From: Streptomyces sp. WM6378 | Lineage (GTDB): Bacteria; Actinomycetota; Actinomycetes; Streptomycetales; Streptomycetaceae | NCBI RefSeq assembly: GCF_001279695.1 | Contig: NZ_LGDD01000352.1 | Span: forward strand, 1-28,465 | Direction: 5' to 3' | DNA length: 28,465 nt | Part shown: positions 23,391 through 28,465 of the stretch, one piece after another | How positions within the stretch are numbered: position 1 is the first letter of the stretch | Layout of the letters: each line of letters opens with the position of its first letter | Translations under genes and position numbers: made by a program | Notes under the pieces: generated by a model | Told to the model about the DNA's origin: nothing | The model's input: only the letters and a program-made list of their open reading frames with translations | Databases searched by the model: none

Positions 23391-24368
23391 TCAGGTCAGC
23401 CGGAGGATGTCGACGGCCTCGGGCAGGCCCATGTACGCCAGGCGCGCCGCGGCCATCTTGTCGGTCCAGGCCTCGGCCATCGCGTAGCGCTCCTCGGGCC
23501 CGGTCTCCAACAGGCGCTTGCCGGGCCACACTTCGTAGTCGGCCAGCAGGCCGGCGTGCTGGTGCATGCCCTCCTGGAAGAGGTGCTCGCGGACCATGAT
23601 GTATTTCCTGTCCGGGATCTCGTCCCACAGCTTGCGGCCGCGCCGGACGATGTCCATCAGCCGTGCGTGGTACTCGGGGTGGGCCCGCAGGTGCTCGCGC
23701 ACGATGGAGCTGCCCACCGTCAGATGGCGGATCTCGTCGATCGCGGCGCCGCGCGCGATCGCGCTGGCCGCCGGGTCGAGCAGGTTCCACTTGCGTTCGC
23801 TCAGTTCGGCGGCGGGCGCCAGGACGCCCTCGATGATGATGGTGAAGACGGCGACCGCGCCGATGAAGTCGCCCTCGTCCCGCAGCGCGCGGACCGCGAA
23901 GTCGAGGATCGGGTCCAGGACCTCCTCGCGGTAGCCGGCCGAGAGCCCGGCGATGGTGGTGTGCAGGTCCTCGGCCGGTACGCCCATCTCGACGAGGTGG
24001 TTGCGGAACACCATCGAGTGGCGGGCCTCGTCCATCAGCTGGGTGGCGAAGAAGTCCATCTCGGCGACGTTGGTGGCGCCCACCACGTAGTGGGCCAGCG
24101 CCCGGGTGCCCTGCTCCTCGGCGACCGAGCGGCAGCCCAGCTCCAGCATCTGGGCGTCCCGCAGCGGGCCGTCCACGCGCATGTGCTCGGGGGTGGGCTC
24201 GTCCGCGGTGTGCCCGGTCTCGGTGCGTCCCTTCAGCGTGCCCTGCGCCACACCGCGGAACCAGTACGCGAGGTCGCACTGCTGCGCGGTGAGGTCCAGG
24301 TTCATGGCGCCGTCGAGCAGCCCGGGAGCCTGCTCCCAGTCGGTCTCGGGCGGTATGGACATGGTCAT
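23391..24368 (-). CDS. Ferritin-like diiron oxygenase, VlmB-like
   Basis: A 325-residue helical-bundle protein with two E...ExxH sets typical of non-heme diiron oxygenases: Glu85 (SVAEEQG) with E114xxH117 (MDEARHS), and Glu180 (IIIEGVL) with E212xxH215 (DEIRHL). The start chosen is ATG 24368, with AAGGAAG about 11 bases upstream. Alternative ATGs at 24401 and 24398 overlap the previous gene's stop and would add 11-10 residues. Proteins of this type occur in azoxy-antibiotic clusters (VlmB group), where they are linked to oxidation of the N-N bonded intermediate. The exact step is inferred. It lies between the flavin reductase and permease genes. Confidence 0.8.
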   Translation of the reverse strand: MTMSIPPETDWEQAPGLLDGAMNLDLTAQQCDLAYWFRGVAQGTLKGRTETGHTADEPTPEHMRVDGPLRDAQMLELGCRSVAEEQGTRALAHYVVGATNVAEMDFFATQLMDEARHSMVFRNHLVEMGVPAEDLHTTIAGLSAGYREEVLDPILDFAVRALRDEGDFIGAVAVFTIIIEGVLAPAAELSERKWNLLDPAASAIARGAAIDEIRHLTVGSSIVREHLRAHPEYHARLMDIVRRGRKLWDEIPDRKYIMVREHLFQEGMHQHAGLLADYEVWPGKRLLETGPEERYAMAEAWTDKMAAARLAYMGLPEAVDILRLT

Positions 24369-24397
24369 GGGGCTCGCTTCCTTTGCGTGGGTCTGCA

Positions 24398-24988
24398 TCA
24401 TTCGAGAGTGGTCGTGGCGTCCGCGCGCCAGCCCTGCCTGCGCCGCACCCCGTGGAACTCGACGTCGTGGAGCTCACCGCTGAAGTTGATGAGCGGCCGG
24501 CCCGCCCCGGCCCCGGCCCGGTCGATCTCCGCCACCAGGAGGTCGTCGCTGGATCCCAGCGGCAGCTGGTCGCTGAGGCGGCAGACGAAGTGGGCGAGTG
24601 CGTCCCGCAGCAGCGGGATGCCGGTGCTTTCGTCCGTACGGGACCGGATCAGGTCGAACTGCCCGGCCCCCGGCGGGCGTTGGGGATTGGCGAACCAGTC
24701 GGCGAGCAGGGCCTGGCGCGAGGAGAGCACGTTGACGGCGAACCAGCCGCTCTGCCGGATGAGCCGGGTCATCAGCGATCCGCTGCGCAGGCTGACGCCG
24801 AGCCGCAGCGGCCGCTGTGACAGCACGCTGGCCGTCGACACGGTGGCGCCGTGGACCAGGTCCTGGTGCGCGGCGGTGAGCACGGCGACGCCGGTGGGCA
24901 GCAGCCGGGACACCCCGCGCAGCAGCTGCGCGGCCTCGTCCTCGGGCAGGGGCGGAGCCGGGGTGGGCAGCAGGGACTTCGGGCTCAT
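24398..24988 (-). CDS. Flavin reductase, VlmR-like
   Basis: A 196-residue protein of the FMN-binding flavin reductase domain family. Residues 20-60 read LLRGVSRLLPTGVAVLTAA then GATVSTASVLSQRPLRLGVSL, and later GWFAVNVLSS and DALAHFVCRLSD. These enzymes give reduced FMN or FAD to a partner monooxygenase. Here the partner is almost certainly the N-hydroxylase at 25523-26662, matching the VlmR/VlmH pair of valanimycin. Its size of about 21 kDa fits. The ATG overlaps the membrane-protein stop by 4 bp (ATGA). Confidence 0.88.
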   Translation of the reverse strand: MSPKSLLPTPAPPLPEDEAAQLLRGVSRLLPTGVAVLTAAHQDLVHGATVSTASVLSQRPLRLGVSLRSGSLMTRLIRQSGWFAVNVLSSRQALLADWFANPQRPPGAGQFDLIRSRTDESTGIPLLRDALAHFVCRLSDQLPLGSSDDLLVAEIDRAGAGAGRPLINFSGELHDVEFHGVRRRQGWRADATTTLE

Positions 24989-25494
24989 CGCACCGGCTCC
25001 GCGGCCGCAGCCGACGGCTCCCGCACGCCCACGGCCGGCGATCCGGTCGCGCCCGTGCCGAACAACTGCTGGGAGAGCCGGGCGAACTGCTCGTTGGGTA
25101 CGGGCTCGAAGGGCAGCGCGAACGGCTTCATGAAGTTGCCGAACACGCCCCGGTCCGCGCACAGGTGGATGGGGATCACGAGGAGCGCCCACTCCGGGCC
25201 GCTCACCCACATCCACAAGCCGACGACCGCGGCCTGGGTGATCAGGCTGTGCATGGTGTTGTAGGCGACGTAGAAGCCCTTGGGTATCTGTTTCGTGGGG
25301 CTGCGCCGGTAGGCGATGGCGCCGGGGATGTAGCCGATGAGGTCGATGTAGACGAACAGCAGGACGGCCGGGAGCCAGCGCACCTCGCCGATGTGGGCGG
25401 CGAACAGCACCAGCGAGACGCCCAGGCCGACCAGGTATTCGCCGCGGTGCAGCCGCGTGGTGGTCGGGGACTCGAACGCGTTGACTTGATCCAT
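24985..25494 (-). CDS. Small integral membrane protein of the azoxy-type cluster
   Basis: A 169-residue protein with three or four hydrophobic helices: residues about 20-38 (YLVGLGVSLVLFAAHIG), 42-63 (AVLLFVYIDLIGYIPGAIAY) and 85-115 (LITQAAVVGLWMWV, ALLVIPIHLCADRGVFG). Conserved-looking His and Asp in YNTMHSLITQ and IPIHLCADRG face the membrane, somewhat like the DUF4260 family. The last 45 residues are soluble. GGAG lies 6 bases before the ATG and the gene is coupled to the flavin reductase. A membrane protein also occurs in the valanimycin cluster, but I cannot match it with confidence. It might help N-N bond formation or self-protection. Confidence 0.75.
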   Translation of the reverse strand: MDQVNAFESPTTTRLHRGEYLVGLGVSLVLFAAHIGEVRWLPAVLLFVYIDLIGYIPGAIAYRRSPTKQIPKGFYVAYNTMHSLITQAAVVGLWMWVSGPEWALLVIPIHLCADRGVFGNFMKPFALPFEPVPNEQFARLSQQLFGTGATGSPAVGVREPSAAAAEPVR

Positions 25495-25522
25495 CTGAGC
25501 TCCATTGAGGGGAGTGCCGGGG

Positions 25523-26662
25523 TCAGATCTGGAGCGGGCCGCCGTTGAAGTACTCCACGAGGTGCGGCGAGGAACTGGTGCGCCCGGGCGGGTGGAAGGC
25601 GAGCGGGTGCAGGGCCGAGGACAGGTAGGCGACCTCGGGGGACTTGATGAAGGCGATGCCGCCGAGGAGCTCGACGGCCTGTTCGGAGACGGCGGCCAGG
25701 GACTTCTGGATCGCGAAGCGGGCGGTCAGGGCGGCCGCGACGGACTCCTCGCCGTCCACACCGTCGCGCAGCGCCCGGGCGCAGCCCTCGGTCAGGCCGA
25801 CGGCCGACTCCAGCTGGATCCCGAGGGCCGCCCGGTCGGTGACGGTGCCGCGCTCGCGCCGCATGACCAGCTCGGTGAGCGCGCTCGCCGCCCCCACATA
25901 GGCGGAGGTGATGAGCAGTTCGAACCAGACGAAGGTGGCTTCCTGCAGGTCGTCGAGCCGGCTCGGGTCGTCGGGGGTGCCGCGGATGACGAGGTGCTCG
26001 GGCACGTGCACGTCGTGCAGGCGGACCTCTTCGCTCTGCGCGGCCGCGAGGACCGGGCTGTCCCAGAACGGGTGGACGGAAATGCCCTCGGAGTCGGCGG
26101 GAATCAGCAGCACCGCCAGCGACGGCTGGCCGCCGTCGGCGTCGGGCAGGGTGACGCTGGCCGTCAGCAGGTCCATGGAACGCGAGAGGCTGCACGGCTT
26201 CTTCGCGCCGTTGAGGACGAACCCGTCCTCGACGGCCTCGGCCGTCACCGACGGGCTCAGGATGTCCTGCTGGGTACGGCCCTCCGCCCAGCCCGAGGCG
26301 AGCAGCATGCCGTCCGGGGCCACCCGCGAAAGGAGCGCCTTCTGCTCCTCGGTCGGCGGCACCACCCGGTCGGCGAGCGCGAACAGCATCGCCACCGTGA
26401 AGTTGTGCATGGTGGCGGCGGCCGCCAGCGACGGCGAGTACGAGCCCAGCGCCCGCGTGACCCGCACGGCGTCCAGCGCGTCCGCACCGACGCCCCCGTA
26501 CTCCCGGGGCACCAGCAGGCCCGCGCCCCCGTACTCCTTGAAGATCTCCAGCACCGGGCTGCCGGCCGCTTCCCGCTCCGGCATCTCCACCGCGTCCAGA
26601 GCCTTCAGGAGCCCCGGATGGTGACGTTCGCAGGTGTCGCGTGCAATGTCGAGAGAACGCAT
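25523..26662 (-). CDS. Flavin-dependent amine N-hydroxylase, VlmH-like
   Basis: A 379-residue acyl-CoA-dehydrogenase-fold flavoprotein from ATG 26662, with GGAGG about 10 bases upstream. A longer frame to 26788 is not supported. Residues about 30-60 (EYGGAGLLVPREYGGVGADA) and 95-210 (TMHNFTVAMLFAL, GWAEGRTQQDILS, DGFVLNGAKKPCSLS) match the family. The C-terminal helical domain ends AVELLGGIAFIKSPEVAYL. True acyl-CoA dehydrogenases keep a catalytic Glu; members that use reduced flavin and oxygen (DszC-like, isobutylamine N-hydroxylase) do not. Next to a flavin reductase, an amine N-hydroxylase is the best reading. It heads the leftward operon. Confidence 0.83.
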   Translation of the reverse strand: MRSLDIARDTCERHHPGLLKALDAVEMPEREAAGSPVLEIFKEYGGAGLLVPREYGGVGADALDAVRVTRALGSYSPSLAAAATMHNFTVAMLFALADRVVPPTEEQKALLSRVAPDGMLLASGWAEGRTQQDILSPSVTAEAVEDGFVLNGAKKPCSLSRSMDLLTASVTLPDADGGQPSLAVLLIPADSEGISVHPFWDSPVLAAAQSEEVRLHDVHVPEHLVIRGTPDDPSRLDDLQEATFVWFELLITSAYVGAASALTELVMRRERGTVTDRAALGIQLESAVGLTEGCARALRDGVDGEESVAAALTARFAIQKSLAAVSEQAVELLGGIAFIKSPEVAYLSSALHPLAFHPPGRTSSSPHLVEYFNGGPLQI

Positions 26663-26789
26663 CTGGGGGTTGCCTCCACCTGGTTTACGGATCAGGATGC
26701 CGAGATCAGGGAATTCGGGGGCGGCGGGGCAGTCATTCCGCGCCGCGCATTCCTCTTGAATGTCAGCTCTCTTACCGTCACACGGCACT

Positions 26790-26818
26790 CTGACCGGCCT
26801 CTGACATCAATCTGACGC
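26790..26818. promoter_or_regulatory. SARP-type direct repeats, triplet 1
   Basis: CTGACCG (26790), CTGACAT (26801) and CTGACGC (26812) are spaced exactly 11 bp, one DNA turn. Streptomyces antibiotic regulatory proteins bind such heptamer series upstream of pathway promoters. The site lies in the 336-bp divergent gap. Confidence 0.65.
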
Positions 26819-26845
26819 GTTGAAGCAGGTTCCGCACAACGATTT

Positions 26846-26874
26846 CTGACGTGTCGTTGACATTGCACTGACAT
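26846..26874. promoter_or_regulatory. SARP-type direct repeats, triplet 2
   Basis: CTGACGT (26846), TTGACAT (26857) and CTGACAT (26868) repeat the same exact 11-bp spacing. The first heptamer starts 34 bp after the last of triplet 1. It is about 125 bp upstream of the VlmA-like gene. Two triplets suggest one operator for each divergent operon. Confidence 0.65.
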
Positions 26875-26998
26875 ATGGCCAACAGCGGCTCCGTCGCCAT
26901 TGCATGCAGCAACGGGCCGCCCCATCATGAGGCGTGGCACCGCCGATTCCACAGTGCGGAGACAGGGCGGCCTGCGATCGGACGACAAGGAGAACACG

Positions 26999-28012
26999 GT
27001 GACACAGAGCACGCTTGAAGAAGTGTCGAACGCCTCGGCCGACTATGCGCTGGAGGCAATTCAGAAATACTCGCAGGCGGAGAACCCGAGTTCCTTCCTG
27101 GCCGTCAACCAGGGAAACTCCTATTTCACGCTGCCGGGCCGCCCCGGCATCGTGATCTACCGTCCGGCGGGGGAGTACCTCGTCCAGTTCGGCGGCCCGT
27201 TCGCCCCCGAGGAGTCCTACACCGACCTCATGGAGGCCTTCGCCGAGTTCACCGCCGCCCAGGGCCGCAAGCTCGCCGCGATCCAGCTCCAGCTGCACGA
27301 CGCCCGCATCCACGCCCGGCACGGCTACACCGTTAACCAGGTCGGCGCCTCCTACGCCGTCGACCTGAGCACCTTCACCGTGGCCGGCACCCGCTACATG
27401 CAGCTGCGCAACAAGATCTCCCGCGCGCTGCGGGCCGGTCTCACCATCGTGGAGGCCGACTACGAGCAGTGGCAGGACGGCGTCACAGCCATCGACAGGC
27501 GGTGGCTGCCGCTGAAGGGCGAGGGCGCCCGGCCGCTGGAGTACCTGGTGGGCCAGACCGGCGGCGCCATGCAGAAGCACCGCCGCCTGTTCGTCGGCCA
27601 CATCGACGGCGAGCCCATCGGATACGTCTCCTACTCGCCCGTGTACGGCACGAACCCGGGCTGGATGCACGACCTGAGCCGGCGCATCCCCGAGAGCCCG
27701 GCCGGCGTCATGGAAGCGATCAACAAGGCCGCGATCGACACGTTCAGCGCCGAAGGCGTGCCGTGGCTGCACTTCGGCTTCACCCCGTTCACCAGCCTTA
27801 CCGAGGACCGTGAAGTGACCGGCCACAGCCTGGGATTCAAATGGCTGATGCATTACCTGTGGGACAACCAGGTCGTCTACCCCGCATCGTCCCAGCTCGC
27901 CTACAAGGACAAGTGGAACCCGACCCTGGTGACCACCGAATACGCCGCGTTCCCCGAGCAGGCGAGCGCCGAGGGATTCGTGAACATCTGGCGCGCCGCC
28001 AACGCCATGTGA
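26999..28012 (+). CDS. DUF2156 aminoacyl-tRNA-dependent transferase, VlmA-like
   Basis: A 337-residue protein of two GNAT-like folds (DUF2156, the lysyl-phosphatidylglycerol synthase C-terminal family). The start is GTG 26999 with AAGGAG 6 bases upstream. Typical stretches are RPAGEYLVQFGGPFAPEES, then LRNKISRALRAGLTIVEAD, RLFVGHIDGEPIGYVSYSP, LSRRIPESPAGVMEAINKAA and WLHFGFTPF. The fold transfers aminoacyl groups from tRNA. In valanimycin, VlmA moves serine from seryl-tRNA to isobutylhydroxylamine; the neighbouring N-hydroxylase and reductase suggest the same reaction here. No seryl-tRNA synthetase is seen, but the cluster runs off the window. It is divergent from the N-hydroxylase gene. Confidence 0.83.
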   Translation: MTQSTLEEVSNASADYALEAIQKYSQAENPSSFLAVNQGNSYFTLPGRPGIVIYRPAGEYLVQFGGPFAPEESYTDLMEAFAEFTAAQGRKLAAIQLQLHDARIHARHGYTVNQVGASYAVDLSTFTVAGTRYMQLRNKISRALRAGLTIVEADYEQWQDGVTAIDRRWLPLKGEGARPLEYLVGQTGGAMQKHRRLFVGHIDGEPIGYVSYSPVYGTNPGWMHDLSRRIPESPAGVMEAINKAAIDTFSAEGVPWLHFGFTPFTSLTEDREVTGHSLGFKWLMHYLWDNQVVYPASSQLAYKDKWNPTLVTTEYAAFPEQASAEGFVNIWRAANAM

Positions 28013-28062
28013 ACCGCCCCGAAAACCACGGAAATCGGCCCGGCCCCCAAGGAGGAAATCCA

Positions 28063-28224
28063 GTGAACCCGAGTACCGAAAGCGCTGCGATCGAGCAGGC
28101 GCAGGAGCAGCTGACCTCGTCCTTCATCGCTTTGTGCGGCGACCCGGACGACGCGGCGGCCGCCGCCCGCGCGGACGGCGCGCTGCACACCCTGGACGTG
28201 CTCCTGGCCACCGGCGCCCCGTGA
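28063..28224 (+). CDS. Small helical protein of 53 residues
   Basis: It starts at GTG 28063 with a strong AAGGAGG site 6 bases upstream, 50 bp after the VlmA-like gene, and ends at 28224. The sequence [17 protein letters not shown], then [20 protein letters not shown], is acidic, Ala-rich and apparently all-helical, with one Cys. No family is recognised. Placement between the transferase and acetolactate synthase genes in the same direction suggests an accessory protein of the cluster. Confidence 0.65.
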   Translation: MNPSTESAAIEQAQEQLTSSFIALCGDPDDAAAAARADGALHTLDVLLATGAP

Positions 28225-28285
28225 CCTCTGCGCGCATCAGCACCCGTCGCCCCCGTACGCACAGAGCAGACAGAGAAGACAGCTG

Positions 28286-28465
28286 ATGATCGAGCAGGTC
28301 ACGGAACGTCCGCCCGCGCAGCACGACGTGGAGACCGCCGGCCCGGCCCCGCGGCCCCGGCCGCCCGAGCACGTCACGGGCGCGAAGTCCCTCATCCGTT
28401 CTCTTGAGGAGGTCGGGGCGGAGGTGGTGTTCGGGATTCCGGGCGGTGCCATCCTCCCGGCGTAC
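28286..28465 (+). CDS. ilvB: Acetolactate synthase large subunit, 5' part
   Basis: The first 60 codons of a thiamine-diphosphate enzyme; the window ends inside the gene. After a Pro-rich lead of about 30 residues comes [20 protein letters not shown] and [10 protein letters not shown], the conserved N-terminal PYR-domain start of acetolactate synthases (activating Glu not yet reached). The product, acetolactate, leads to valine and leucine. A copy inside the cluster would raise supply of a branched-chain precursor for the decarboxylase. The start is ATG 28286; the ribosome site is weak (AGAGAAG). Confidence 0.8.
   Translation, partial: MIEQVTERPPAQHDVETAGPAPRPRPPEHVTGAKSLIRSLEEVGAEVVFGIPGGAILPAY

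Noticed and set aside
23296..24477. N-terminal extension of the permease frame to 24477
   Set aside because: It runs through the diiron oxygenase gene in another frame and is Arg/Pro/Gly-rich without domains. The ATG at 23295 has a good ribosome site.
1..28465. tRNA, rRNA or riboswitch genes
   Set aside because: I saw no cloverleaf, conserved T-loop (GGTTCGA-type with paired arms) or rRNA-like segment on either strand.

Overview
The window is high-GC actinobacterial DNA, most likely from Streptomyces. The support is the codon bias of the genes, the Streptomyces-style AGGAG ribosome sites with many GTG starts, and the gene families present. It reads as two joined parts: plasmid-like maintenance DNA (about 1-10.4 kb), then chromosomal-arm accessory DNA (10.4-28.5 kb) whose right end is a natural-product gene cluster.

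Left part. After a small secreted protein (165-470) and a frameshifted PIG-L deacetylase relic (671-1040) come two partition loci. The first is a leftward parA-parB pair (3487 to 1653). Its ParA is unusual because the Walker A' segment precedes the P-loop segment, the reverse of the family order. Three copies of an 18-20 bp perfect palindrome sit in this locus, two inside the parB reading frame (each encoding GYTAVYP) and one upstream of parA. They are parS-like candidates. The second locus is a rightward operon of a canonical ParA (5600-6484) and a likely ribbon-helix-helix partner (6477-7529), closed by a 20-bp-stem hairpin. It is flanked on both sides by CTGAC/ACGG-rich degenerate repeats and, on the left, by an AT-rich island: an origin/centromere candidate. 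A small unknown gene and a winged-helix/Cys-rich Rep-like gene follow. An IS5-type relic marks the end of this part.

Middle part. It holds a secreted GH65 glycosidase on the minus strand, an IS relic, a TIGR00027-type methyltransferase, a PadR-DUF1048-DUF1048 operon with an operator-like promoter, a cytochrome P450, and, convergent with it, an alkylation-repair pair. The first gene of that pair encodes an apparent fusion of an ECF-sigma-like region, an MGMT-like domain with PCHR, and an Ada-type four-Cys zinc domain. The second is an Ogt-type methyltransferase starting 1 nt after it.

Right part (20.0 kb to the end). The genes resemble azoxy-antibiotic (valanimycin-type) biosynthesis: PLP amino-acid decarboxylase, APC permease, ferritin-like diiron oxygenase, flavin reductase, small membrane protein and an acyl-CoA-dehydrogenase-fold N-hydroxylase on the minus strand. 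Divergent from them are a DUF2156 (VlmA-like) aminoacyl-transferase, a 53-residue protein and the start of an acetolactate synthase. The divergent promoter region carries two triplets of CTGAC-type heptamers at exact 11-bp spacing, the pattern of SARP activator sites. The inferred chemistry is amino acid to amine to N-hydroxylamine, then aminoacyl transfer and N-N bond formation. The cluster continues beyond the right edge.
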